Source: Microlunatus soli (GTDB taxonomy: Bacteria > Actinomycetota > Actinomycetes > Propionibacteriales > Propionibacteriaceae). Taken from it: DNA of 64,000 nucleotides. The position numbers and the translations under genes are program-made. Below, one piece after another: positions 7,719 through 15,998 of this stretch. Location of the stretch: assembly GCF_900105385.1 (NCBI RefSeq), contig NZ_LT629772.1, positions 1,798,001-1,862,000 on the forward strand, given 5' to 3'. The notes beneath the pieces were generated by a model, which was not told the DNA's origin, searched no databases, and saw only the letters and a program-made list of their open reading frames with translations. Numbering within the stretch: the stretch's first letter is position 1; the number at the start of each line of letters is the position of its first letter.

Positions 7719-9143
7719 GTGTCCGCGGTGCCCGCTGAACGCCGTGCGCCCTCCGTCCGCCTCGACCCAACAGATCCGATCGACCTCGACGAGTCGTCGT
7801 TCGATCGCGCCGCCGCTCCCACCGTTGATGCGGCCGATCTGTCCCCAGCCGACCAGCAGACGGCGCCGAAGGCAGCGTTCCGCTGGCCGCGCAGCTTCTC
7901 CGCCCTGCAGGTCCGCAACTACCGGATCTACGTCTGCAGCCAGTTGGTCGCCAACACCGGACTGTGGATGCAGCGGATCGCTCAGGACTGGTTGATCAGC
8001 GATCTCACCGGAAGTGCCGCCGCGGTCGGCATCACGGTGGCCTGTCAGTTCCTTCCGGTGTTGCTGTTCGGCATGTTCGGCGGCCTGATCGCCGACCGAT
8101 TCGGTAAGCGCCGGGTGCTGATGATCACCCAGTCGGTCGCCGCCGGCCTGGCGATCCTGCTCGGTACGCTCGCGGTCACCGGTGCGGTACAGGCCTGGCA
8201 TGTGTTCACGATCGCGGCGCTGCTCGGGTTCGTCACCGTGGTGGACAATCCGACCCGGCAGGCCTTCGTCTCCGAACTGGTCGGCCACGCCCACATCCGC
8301 AATGCGATCAGCCTCAACTCCTCGGTCTTCCAGCTCGGCGGGCTGATCGGTCCGGCGATCTCCGGTGTGCTGATCAACGCCGTCGGACAGGGACCGTCGT
8401 TCATGATCAACGGCGGCGCCTGCCTGTTGGTGGTCACCCTGCTCGGCATCATGGCGATCCCGGAATCCCATCGGACCGGCGCCGCAACCGCCGACGCGTC
8501 GATCAAGGATCAGGTCGCCGAGGGACTGCGCTACATCCGCCGTACCCCGGAGGTGATGTGGGCCATCGTGCTGGTGGCCGCGCTCGCGCTCTTCGGGCTC
8601 AACATGCCGGTCATCCTGACCGCATTCGCCACCACCGAGTTCAACGCGGGGGTCGGCGGCTACAGCATGTTCAACACCCTGGTCGCGATCGGTTCGCTGA
8701 CCGGCGCCCTGTTGTCGGCCCGGCGCAGCGCCAGCCCTCGGCTGCGCTTCCTGGTCAGCTGCCTGGTCGGGCTCGGCATCGGCCTGGCCCTGGCCTCGGT
8801 GTTCGGGATCGAACTGCTGTTCTGCGCCACTCTGATCGGCATCGGCATCGTCACCATGCTGTTCATGACCAGCGCCAACTCGCTGGTGCAGATGACTGCC
8901 CCGGCGGCCGTCCGCGGCCGGGTGATGAGCGTCTACCTGCTGATGCTGCTCGGCTGCCAGGCGATCGGTGGCCCGATCGTCGGGTCGGCCATCGACCACT
9001 TCGGCGTCCGGCCGACCATGCTGACCTGCGGTGTGATCGTCGCACTGGTCGCCGTCTCGGCCGGCCTGGCGATGGCCCACCAGTCCCAGCTGCGACTGAC
9101 CGTCGTACGCAGCCGGGTGCCGCTGCACATCGTCCACCGCTGA
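7719..9143 (+). CDS. MFS transporter, EntS/MFS_3-like exporter
   Basis: 474 aa. A ~60-residue hydrophilic N-terminal extension precedes 12 predicted transmembrane segments. The signature DRFGKRRVLM lies in the loop after helix 2, and DNPTRQAFVSEL with NSSVFQLGGLIGP in helices 4-5 is typical of the EntS/MFS_3 exporter group. GTG at 7719 is the chosen start, although no good Shine-Dalgarno is seen. It likely exports a small hydrophobic compound or siderophore-like molecule by proton antiport. The divergent LysR gene suggests inducible control. Confidence 0.85.
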   Translation: MSAVPAERRAPSVRLDPTDPIDLDESSFDRAAAPTVDAADLSPADQQTAPKAAFRWPRSFSALQVRNYRIYVCSQLVANTGLWMQRIAQDWLISDLTGSAAAVGITVACQFLPVLLFGMFGGLIADRFGKRRVLMITQSVAAGLAILLGTLAVTGAVQAWHVFTIAALLGFVTVVDNPTRQAFVSELVGHAHIRNAISLNSSVFQLGGLIGPAISGVLINAVGQGPSFMINGGACLLVVTLLGIMAIPESHRTGAATADASIKDQVAEGLRYIRRTPEVMWAIVLVAALALFGLNMPVILTAFATTEFNAGVGGYSMFNTLVAIGSLTGALLSARRSASPRLRFLVSCLVGLGIGLALASVFGIELLFCATLIGIGIVTMLFMTSANSLVQMTAPAAVRGRVMSVYLLMLLGCQAIGGPIVGSAIDHFGVRPTMLTCGVIVALVAVSAGLAMAHQSQLRLTVVRSRVPLHIVHR

Positions 9144-9221
9144 AATCCCAGAGGCTGCCAGAGCGTCGTCGGGCTCTCGCGCAACGGCGCTCTGCCGCCG
9201 TCTGGTTGGCAGCGGGCTGCG

Positions 9222-9227
9222 TACCCT
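9222..9227 (+). promoter_or_regulatory. -10 hexamer TACCCT, likely leaderless start
   Basis: TACCCT lies exactly 6 bases before the ATG at 9234, and no Shine-Dalgarno is present. Confidence 0.45.
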
Positions 9228-9233
9228 GGGTGC

Positions 9234-10475
9234 ATGAGGCGCCGGGGTGTGCGGTTGATGATCATCGGCGGGCTGATGTCGGGCAGCTTGCTGACCGGGT
9301 GTTCGACCTCGGGATCCGGCGCCGCGGATCCGTCACCCTCGGTCGCGGCGTCGTCGGCCGCGAGTCCGGACACTCCCGAGGCCAAGACGTCACCGTCGGC
9401 TTCCGACTCACCTGAACCGTCGGCTTCACCGAGCGGGTCGCCGACTGCTCGCGCCACCGCGGGATCGGCCACCGGGTCGGTGCGGATCGAACGCACCATC
9501 GCCGACGGGTTGAACGTGCCCTGGGGACTGGCCCTGTTGCCGGGCGGCGATCTGCTGATGACCTCCCGCGACGATCGGACCATCACCCGGATCGATCTCG
9601 CGACCGGCGGCCGTACGGTGATCGGCACCATCGACGATGCGGTGTCCAACGTCACCTCCGGTGGCGAGGCGGGACTGCTCGGGATCGCGGTGTCGCCGAC
9701 CTTCGGCTCGGACCGGCACATCTTCGTCTACTATTCGACCGCCGACGACAACCGGATCGCGCGGCTGACCTACGATCCGCGGGCCGATCACGGCCGTCAG
9801 CTGTCGCACCAGAAGGTGATCTTGTCCGACATCCCGCACGGCCTGCATCACGACGGTGGTCGGATCGCGTTCGGGCCGGACGGCCGGCTGTACGCCTCCA
9901 CCGGCGAGGCCGGTGAACCGTCCCTGTCGCAGGACAAGTCCTCGCTCGGCGGCAAGATCCTGCGGATGACGGCGTCCGGTGCTCCGGCACCGGGCAATCC
10001 CGATCCGGATTCTGTGATCTGGTCCATCGGGCATCGCAACGTCCAGGGGCTGGCCTGGGATCCGGCCGGCCGGCTGTGGGCCTCGGAGTTCGGCGACAAG
10101 AGCGCCGATGAACTCAACCTGATCAAGCCCGCCCGCAACTACGGCTGGCCGGACACCCAGGGACGTACCGACGATCGACGGTTCACCGGCCCGGTTGCGC
10201 AGTGGGGCACCGACGAGGACTCCCCCAGCGGCATCGCCTACGCGGCCGGCGCGATCTGGATGGCCGCACTACAGGGCGAACGGCTCTGGCGGATCCCGCT
10301 CGACGGCGCCGAACCGGTGGCCGCTCCGCAGGACTTCCTGAACGGTGATCATGGACGGCTGCGCAGCGTGCTTGCCGTCGACGCCGACAGCATCCTGGTC
10401 AGCACCAGTAATACCGACGGACGCGCCGATCCCGGAGCCGGTGACGATCGGCTGCTGCTGCTCCAAGTTTCCTGA
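9234..10475 (+). CDS. PQQ-dependent sugar dehydrogenase, lipoprotein
   Basis: 413 aa. A lipoprotein signal ends in LLTGC (Cys23), followed by ~60 residues of Ser/Ala/Pro linker and a six-bladed propeller of the soluble glucose/aldose dehydrogenase family (GSDH). Family motifs include LPGGDLLMTSRDD, GEAGLLGIAVSP, LHHDGGRIAFGPDG and GHRNVQGLAWDP; these contain the PQQ- and calcium-binding surface and the catalytic His. It would oxidise an aldose or other secreted sugar at the outer face of the membrane. No PQQ synthesis genes are nearby, so cofactor supply is unproven, and some relatives use other substrates. Confidence 0.85.
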   Translation: MRRRGVRLMIIGGLMSGSLLTGCSTSGSGAADPSPSVAASSAASPDTPEAKTSPSASDSPEPSASPSGSPTARATAGSATGSVRIERTIADGLNVPWGLALLPGGDLLMTSRDDRTITRIDLATGGRTVIGTIDDAVSNVTSGGEAGLLGIAVSPTFGSDRHIFVYYSTADDNRIARLTYDPRADHGRQLSHQKVILSDIPHGLHHDGGRIAFGPDGRLYASTGEAGEPSLSQDKSSLGGKILRMTASGAPAPGNPDPDSVIWSIGHRNVQGLAWDPAGRLWASEFGDKSADELNLIKPARNYGWPDTQGRTDDRRFTGPVAQWGTDEDSPSGIAYAAGAIWMAALQGERLWRIPLDGAEPVAAPQDFLNGDHGRLRSVLAVDADSILVSTSNTDGRADPGAGDDRLLLLQVS

Positions 10476-10533
10476 AACCCCCGGGATCCTGGAACCACCC
10501 GGGATCTCCTGAAGCCGACGGGGCCTCAGACCA

Positions 10534-10601
10534 GAATGCGATGACACCCGGTGCGCTGCGACGGGGGGACCAACACAGCAGAGCCGGATGTCATCGCATT
10601 C
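10534..10601. terminator. 18-bp hairpin between convergent genes
   Basis: Arms at 10534-10551 and 10584-10601 pair over 18 bp with one mismatch, around a 32-base loop. It lies between the sugar dehydrogenase stop and the stop of the repeat protein on the other strand. Confidence 0.55.
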
Positions 10602-10631
10602 GATGTGAATGAACGACCGGGAGGTGACGAC

Positions 10632-11225
10632 TCAGTTGCCGCCGAAGCCGCCTTCGGAGCCACCTTGTTCGGAGTCGCCGCCGAAGCCGCCCTCCGAGTC
10701 ACCGGACTGGCCGCCCTCGGAGCCGCCGCCGAAGCCGCCCTCCGAGTTGCCTCCCTCAGAACCGCCGCCCTCGGAGCCGCCGCCGAAGCCGCCCTCCGAG
10801 TTGCCTCCCTCAGAGCCGCCGCCGAAGCCGCCGCCCTCAGAACCGCCGCCCTCAGAGCCGCCGCCGAAGCCGCCACCCTCAGAACCGCCGCCCTCAGAGC
10901 CGCCGCCGAAACCGCCACCCTCAGAACCGCCGCCATCAGAACCGCCGCCGAAGCCGCCTTCCGAACCGCCGCCCTGCGAGCCGCCGTCCTCGGAGCCGCC
11001 GAAGCCGCCACCCTCAGAACCGCCGCCTTCAGAACCGCCGCCGAAGCCGCCTTCCGAGTTGCCGCCCTCGGAGCCGCCGCCGAAGCCGCCCTCCGAATTG
11101 CCGCCGTCGGAGCCGCCGCCGAAGCCGCCCTCCGAACCGCCGGACTCGTTACCGCCGAAACCGCCCTCAGAGCCGCCGGAGTTGGGGTCGTCGTCACTCA
11201 GGTTTTCACGTGGGTCGTTCGACAT
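10632..11225 (-). CDS. Gly/Ser/Glu repeat protein, low complexity
   Basis: 197 aa. A short polar head (MSNDPRENLSDDDPNSGG) is followed by ~175 residues built from GGSEGG, GGGFGG and GGNSEGG units. There is no signal peptide, no transmembrane segment and no Cys. AGGAAGGA lies about 7 bases before the ATG, which supports real translation on this strand. The three long frames on the other strand are by-products of the repeat. No family is recognised. The regular Phe in an acidic Gly/Ser matrix resembles disordered, possibly phase-separating or adhesive proteins; function is unknown. Confidence 0.65.
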   Translation of the reverse strand: MSNDPRENLSDDDPNSGGSEGGFGGNESGGSEGGFGGGSDGGNSEGGFGGGSEGGNSEGGFGGGSEGGGSEGGGFGGSEDGGSQGGGSEGGFGGGSDGGGSEGGGFGGGSEGGGSEGGGFGGGSEGGGSEGGGFGGGSEGGNSEGGFGGGSEGGGSEGGNSEGGFGGGSEGGQSGDSEGGFGGDSEQGGSEGGFGGN

Positions 11226-11538
11226 GAACTGTTCCTTCCTGATCGGCAGGCGGCAGCAGTCCCACCGCCTCCGGTCAAACTAGGCAGCCAATGGGTCAGC
11301 GACCGACCAGCAGCCGCCGCGAATTCTCAGATCGGCGCGATCCAAGACGACCTTTGCGGTTCGCTGGCCGATCGTGGACCGTATCCCCGGCAGTTCTTGA
11401 GTTCTGTCGACAATGCACCGTCGGACGCCACGTGGCCGGAGACCCGAGTCGCGCGAGACGGGATGAGACGCTCGGTCGCGCGAGATGGGTCGCGGCGAGA
11501 TGACGTCGTACGGAGATGAGTCGGGGGTCGCGCGACAC
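11226..11538. other. Gap between divergent genes, with GTCGCGCGA repeats
   Basis: Over 300 bp with no gene between the repeat protein and the Pro-rich membrane protein. The motif GTCGCGCGA occurs three times (near 11449, 11475 and 11528), spaced irregularly. Promoters for both genes must lie here. Confidence 0.45.
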
Positions 11539-11544
11539 TAGACT
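11539..11544 (+). promoter_or_regulatory. -10 hexamer TAGACT, likely leaderless start
   Basis: TAGACT is 7 bases before the ATG at 11552, with no Shine-Dalgarno. The same hexamer at the same spacing precedes the gene at 14625. Confidence 0.5.
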
Positions 11545-11551
11545 GATCGGC

Positions 11552-12391
11552 ATGGCCACCTGGGAGGACGGACCGGAGTACGCGCCGCTCGAGGCGCCGG
11601 AGCGGTTCACGGTCCCCGACGTGCCGCCGTTGGGCGAAGCGCCGCCGCCGGCTGCGTTGCCCTACGCTCCGGCCGAACGCCCCCAGTTCGGCAACCCCGA
11701 TGATCCGGTCGCGCCACTGGCGACCTTGGATCCCGAACGCAGCACCGAGGAACGCGACCCGAGTACGCCGTTCGAGGTCGACTCCGGCACCATGACCGAG
11801 GGCAACAGCGGCGGCGCCTGGGGCGCCGCCCATTGGCGTCCGCCTTCCGGTCCACCGGTCGGCCAACCCGGCCCCTGGGGTCCGCCGGCCGGCGTACCGA
11901 TCGATCCGGCAGCACCGGTCGCGCTGCAGTCCGGTGCTCCCCACCCGGTCGGCAACATGCCCGCGCCCGGAACGCCCGGCTGGTTCGGGCCCGGACCGAA
12001 CTCCCCCGCCCCACAGCGGCCACCGAGCCTGTGGCGAGCAACGCCGCCCGGCGCGATCATCGCGCTGGCGCTGTCGATCATCGTCGTGGTCTCGCCGCTC
12101 ACCTTCGTGGCCGGACTGTTGCTGTCGTTGCGTGCTCGCTACGCCAAGCGCGCGATCCTGATCGGCTACGCCGTCGTCGGCGCCGTGATCCTGATGATCA
12201 CCGTCGGCAGCACGTTGGCCAATTACGGATCGTTCGGCGACTGGTTCCGTACGGCCCAGGGCTGGTGCGTGCTCGGCTCGGCGCTGATGATCGTTCTCAC
12301 CCTGGTCCTGGTCAACAACGAGTTGAAGCGAGGTCCGCAGGGCGGGGCACCCACCGGCGGCTATCCCCCGCGGCCCCCGTACTCGTCGTGA
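11552..12391 (+). CDS. Pro-rich membrane protein of unknown function
   Basis: 279 aa. About 165 residues of Pro/Gly/Ala-rich, probably disordered sequence are followed by three hydrophobic segments and a short Pro-rich tail ending PPRPPYSS. The layout is like DUF4190-type actinobacterial proteins, which have no known function. ATG 11552 is chosen over the upstream frame opening because a TAGACT hexamer sits 7 bases before it. Its stop codon lies inside a triplicated 20-bp repeat that also contains the start of the next gene. Confidence 0.65.
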   Translation: MATWEDGPEYAPLEAPERFTVPDVPPLGEAPPPAALPYAPAERPQFGNPDDPVAPLATLDPERSTEERDPSTPFEVDSGTMTEGNSGGAWGAAHWRPPSGPPVGQPGPWGPPAGVPIDPAAPVALQSGAPHPVGNMPAPGTPGWFGPGPNSPAPQRPPSLWRATPPGAIIALALSIIVVVSPLTFVAGLLLSLRARYAKRAILIGYAVVGAVILMITVGSTLANYGSFGDWFRTAQGWCVLGSALMIVLTLVLVNNELKRGPQGGAPTGGYPPRPPYSS

Positions 12392-12438
12392 CAGCTCGGT
12401 ACTCGTCGTGACCGTTCGGTACTCGTCGTGACGGCTCG
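12379..12438. repeat. 20-bp triplication over a stop-start junction
   Basis: Three head-to-tail copies of GTACTCGTCGTGAC plus six variable bases at 12379-12398, 12399-12418 and 12419-12438. The first copy supplies the TGA of the upstream gene (12389-12391); the third supplies the GTG start of the next gene (12428). Confidence 0.85.
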
Positions 12439-14614
12439 GACCCTGTCGGAGTCGTTGCGCACCCTCGACCAAGATCAACTCGCCGAGCTGCTCCGCCTCC
12501 GGCCCGATCTGCGCTACCCGCTGCCTCGGCACATCGCCGAACTGGTGTCCCAGGCGACCACCTCCACCTCGGTCAACCGAGCCATCGACCGACTGAACGG
12601 TTGGCAACTCGCCGTCGTCGAGACCCTCGCCGTCCTGGACGACGGCAGCACCGTCGAGCAGATCGCTGACCTGCTGGACTCCGCGCCCGAGCAGATCGCC
12701 CCGGCCGTCGACCTGCTGCGCCGACAGGCGCTGTTGTGGGGCGACGACCGGGAACTGCACCTGGTCCGGGCCGTTCGAGATCATTTCGGCAACTACCCGG
12801 CCGGCCTGGCACCCCGCTCGCCGCAACCGCTCAGCGACGAGCAGATCGACCAGGCGTTGGCAGCCTGCGGCGACCAGGTCCGGCCGGTCCTGGACCGACT
12901 GCTCTGGGGCCCGCCGACCGGAACCGTCCGCAACGCCGATCGGACGATCACCGTCAGCGCTGCCCGATCGCCGATCGAGCAGCTGCTCGCCCGACGGCTG
13001 CTGCGGCCGCTGGACCGCGACACCGTGATCCTGTCCCGGGAGGTCGCGCTGCGGCTTCGCTCACAGCAGTCGGATTGGCTGCTGCCCGGCGAACCCGTCG
13101 CACCGCAACCGCCCGAACTGACCGGACCGACCCGGTCGCCGGCAGTGGTCCGATCGGCCGCCGCCGGTGCCGCCCACGAACTGGTGCACGATGCCGAGTT
13201 GATCATCGCCGACCTGGACAGCACACCGCGCCGGCTGCTCCGCGACGGTGGGCTGTCCACCCGCGACGTCCAAGCCCTGTCCCGGACCGTCGACGGCCGC
13301 GTCGACTACACCGGTTTCCTGCTCGAACTCGCTGCTGCCGCCGGACTGATCGGCACCGCTGACCGGATCACCCTGTTGCCCACCGTCGACTACGACCTCT
13401 GGGTCACCGAACCCGGACCGGACCGTTGGCAACGACTGGCCACCGCCTGGCGCGACACCGAGCGGCAGCTGTCCACCGAACCGGGCAGCCACCCGCTGGC
13501 GACCGACGCGATCGCGGCCCGCGCTCCGGAGAATCGTCGGCTGCTGCTCGGACTCGCCGCCCGCGCCCAGATCGGCACCGTCCTGGACGCCGGGCGACTG
13601 GCCGACGGCGTCGGCTGGCATCGCCCAGCGGCCGCGCGCAACGGCCAGCAACTCCGGCAACTGATCGAGCAGACCTGGCAGCAGGCCGGCTGGCTCGGAC
13701 TGGTCGCCCTCGGCGCGGTCTCCGACCTGCTCCCGGTGATCGCCTGCGAACGGGACCTGCCCGACGACCTGCGCCGGCTCTTCCCCGAACCGCTGGACCA
13801 CGTCATCGTCCAGTCCGATCTGACCGCCATCGCCCAAGGTCCACTGGAGGCGGGGGTCGCCGGCACCCTGCGCCTGGTCGCCGATCAGGAATCCCGCGGC
13901 GGCGGAGCGGTCTATCGCTTCAGCCAGTCCTCGGTACGCCGCGCGTTCGATGCCGGCTGGGCTGCCCTGGAGATCGGCGAGTGGCTGGAGCGGCATTCCA
14001 GCACCGGCATCCCGCAGCCGCTGCGCTACCTGATCGACGACGTCGCCCGGCAGCACGGCACGGTACGGGTCGGTGCCGCCAGCAGCTATCTGCGGATCGA
14101 GGACCCTGCCCAGCAGGCGGCGATCCTGGCCCACCCGTCGGCTGCCCGATTGCAGCTGCGACAGATCGCGCCCGGCGTCGTGGTGTCGCCCGCCGACCCC
14201 GACGAAGTGGTCACCGCACTGCAGGACATCGGTCTCAAACCGGCTGCCGAGGACAACGAAGGCCGACTGCTGACCACCCGGCCACGACGCCGCGCACCGG
14301 TCCGGCATGATGCGCCCGGACGACCGGCCGCCGCGACACCCGACGAGGCTGCCGCCGCCATCCTCGCCGCCGAGCAGCGGCTGCCACCCCCACCCACCAG
14401 CGACGGACTCGACATCCTGGCCGAGGCAGCCGGCACCGAGGACGTCGTCGAGGTCACCATCGTCAGCGCCGACGGTACGCCGGCCAGGCGGACCCTGCGA
14501 CCGATCACGGTCGGCGACGGGATCGTCCGAGCCATCGACGCCGAGTCCAACGAGATCGTCTCGATTCCGGTCTCCCGAATCTCCGCCGCGCGAAGTGAAC
14601 CCCGGACCATCTAG
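12428..14614 (+). CDS. Helicase-associated domain protein (XPB partner)
   Basis: 728 aa, soluble. It resembles the actinobacterial helicase-associated family (Helicase_C_3, PF13625), whose genes lie next to XPB-type helicase genes, as in mycobacteria (from memory, the Rv0861c-Rv0862c pair). The N terminus is helical with winged-helix-like segments (DLLDSAPEQIAPAVDLLRRQ); the conserved region near residues 450-600 includes FPEPLDHVIVQSDLTAIAQG. It contains no Walker motifs, so it is probably an adaptor or DNA-binding partner of the helicase at 16 kb. The GTG start lies in the third copy of the 20-bp repeat and lacks a clear Shine-Dalgarno. Confidence 0.8.
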   Translation: MTARTLSESLRTLDQDQLAELLRLRPDLRYPLPRHIAELVSQATTSTSVNRAIDRLNGWQLAVVETLAVLDDGSTVEQIADLLDSAPEQIAPAVDLLRRQALLWGDDRELHLVRAVRDHFGNYPAGLAPRSPQPLSDEQIDQALAACGDQVRPVLDRLLWGPPTGTVRNADRTITVSAARSPIEQLLARRLLRPLDRDTVILSREVALRLRSQQSDWLLPGEPVAPQPPELTGPTRSPAVVRSAAAGAAHELVHDAELIIADLDSTPRRLLRDGGLSTRDVQALSRTVDGRVDYTGFLLELAAAAGLIGTADRITLLPTVDYDLWVTEPGPDRWQRLATAWRDTERQLSTEPGSHPLATDAIAARAPENRRLLLGLAARAQIGTVLDAGRLADGVGWHRPAAARNGQQLRQLIEQTWQQAGWLGLVALGAVSDLLPVIACERDLPDDLRRLFPEPLDHVIVQSDLTAIAQGPLEAGVAGTLRLVADQESRGGGAVYRFSQSSVRRAFDAGWAALEIGEWLERHSSTGIPQPLRYLIDDVARQHGTVRVGAASSYLRIEDPAQQAAILAHPSAARLQLRQIAPGVVVSPADPDEVVTALQDIGLKPAAEDNEGRLLTTRPRRRAPVRHDAPGRPAAATPDEAAAAILAAEQRLPPPPTSDGLDILAEAAGTEDVVEVTIVSADGTPARRTLRPITVGDGIVRAIDAESNEIVSIPVSRISAARSEPRTI

Positions 14615-14617
14615 ACT
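14612..14617 (+). promoter_or_regulatory. -10 hexamer TAGACT, likely leaderless start
   Basis: TAGACT overlaps the TAG stop of the upstream gene (14612-14614) and is 7 bases before the ATG at 14625. Confidence 0.5.
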
Positions 14618-14624
14618 GCCGCCA

Positions 14625-15944
14625 ATGGGGGAGACGGCGATCAGAAGGACCTTGATCGTCGTCTTGTGTTTGTGTGGCGTGGCCGCGATCTGGTTGATCG
14701 CCGACCGGGCAGCTCTCGAACAGCGCCCGGCGGCCTCACCGGCAGCGCCGGACGCCGGCCGATCAACTGTCGTCAGCCCTGCGAGCCAGTCCTCCGAAGG
14801 CTCGGGATCCGGTGGTTCGCACAACTCCGGTGCTCCGACGTCGTCGTCCTCTGCCGACGCCGGAGCACGAGACATCACTCCGCCTTCCGCGGTCTCGGGT
14901 CTGCACGTCATCTCCGCCACCCACCAGACGGTCACGGTCGGCTGGGATCCGATGGCCGACCGCGAGGAGATCGCCTACTTCCGCGTCACGCTGAACGGCA
15001 TCAAGGCCGGCGAGACCGGTGGCACCCAGCTCACGATCGACTGGTTCAACGACGGGATGACCGACCACTTCGTCCAGGTCTGGGCCTTCGACGCCGCGGG
15101 CAACCGCAGCGCCCACAGCAAATCGGTGATGGTGGCGCGGCCTGAAGCGTCCGGGCCGGCGGGTCCGGCCGGTCCGCAACCCGATGTCGGTGGCAACGGT
15201 TCCGGCGACGATCGGACGTCGCAGCCCGACACCGAGAACGCCGGACCGAGCACGAAGAACACCGGACCGCAGAAGAACACCGGCCCGAGCAAGAAGACCG
15301 ACAACGGTCCGAAACCCGACACGGCCGAGTCGGACACGGCGGAGTCGGACACGGCGGATCAGCAGTCCGATACCGCCCCCGAGCCGGACGCCGGGCGGCA
15401 GCCGTCCCAGACCGAGCCCCAAACGGGCGCTCCTCGACCGACCCTGTCCCCGACACCCGCCCCGACCTCGTCCTCCCCGAGCACCGACCCGCGGTCCACG
15501 CCGGTCGAAACCCCGTCGGAACGCCCGGAGCCGACCGAGACGCCCACGTCGCCGCCCAGCGATCCTCCCTCCTCGGACAGCCCACCGTCGGACAGCCCGC
15601 CGTCGGACAATCCGCCGTCGGACAATCCGCCGTCGGACAGCAAGCCGGACGATCCCAACGGCGATCCGTCTCCGTCGCCCACCGGCGACCCGTCACCGAC
15701 CGACGAGGCGACCGACGAATCCGAGCGCGCCGAGTCCGATCGGGATGGGGCCGGGTTGCTCCCGGGCCTCCTCCCGAGCGATCGGAACCGCGCAGAGCCC
15801 TCCTCCGAGCCGTCGGAGTCGACGCGACCGTCGACCGAACCGACACCGCACGGCCGCGCCTTCGCCCCGACTCCGTCGTCGGACCCGAGTAGGCTCGAAT
15901 CTTCCACTGCGTCACCGGCCCCCAGCGCCTCACCCGGCCGCTGA
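14625..15944 (+). CDS. Signal-anchored FN3 protein with Pro/Ser/Thr tail
   Basis: 439 aa. A hydrophobic signal-anchor lies at residues 9-26, a Ser/Ala linker follows, then one fibronectin type III domain at about 85-172 (DITPPSAVSGLHV to SKSVMVA). The last ~265 residues are low-complexity Pro, Ser, Thr, Asp and Glu with runs such as PPSDSPPSDNPPSDN. It is probably exported and tethered, with the tail spanning the wall. It sits between the helicase-associated protein and the XPB helicase with no functional link that can be seen. The ATG at 14625 is supported by the TAGACT hexamer. Confidence 0.75.
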   Translation: MGETAIRRTLIVVLCLCGVAAIWLIADRAALEQRPAASPAAPDAGRSTVVSPASQSSEGSGSGGSHNSGAPTSSSSADAGARDITPPSAVSGLHVISATHQTVTVGWDPMADREEIAYFRVTLNGIKAGETGGTQLTIDWFNDGMTDHFVQVWAFDAAGNRSAHSKSVMVARPEASGPAGPAGPQPDVGGNGSGDDRTSQPDTENAGPSTKNTGPQKNTGPSKKTDNGPKPDTAESDTAESDTADQQSDTAPEPDAGRQPSQTEPQTGAPRPTLSPTPAPTSSSPSTDPRSTPVETPSERPEPTETPTSPPSDPPSSDSPPSDSPPSDNPPSDNPPSDSKPDDPNGDPSPSPTGDPSPTDEATDESERAESDRDGAGLLPGLLPSDRNRAEPSSEPSESTRPSTEPTPHGRAFAPTPSSDPSRLESSTASPAPSASPGR

Positions 15945-15998
15945 ACCGTACGGCGTGGTGGCACTCCCCACCCTCTGAACGAATCAGGTTCTCCACGC

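Noticed and set aside
7719..9143. A riboswitch in the MFS leader
   Set aside because: Only one simple hairpin is seen; no known riboswitch core or expression platform can be recognised.
10650..11200. Regular repeats that might suggest a CRISPR array
   Set aside because: The units are 9-18 bp, in frame and without unique spacers, and no cas genes are present.
10551..11519. Long Ala- or Pro-rich plus-strand frames opposite the Gly/Ser/Glu protein
   Set aside because: They are by-products of a short repeat that lacks stops in all frames; no ribosome site or family match is seen on that strand.
13061..14935. A long minus-strand frame opposite the helicase-associated gene
   Set aside because: Its product is Gly/Asp/Gln-rich and lies antisense to a clear gene; it reflects codon bias.
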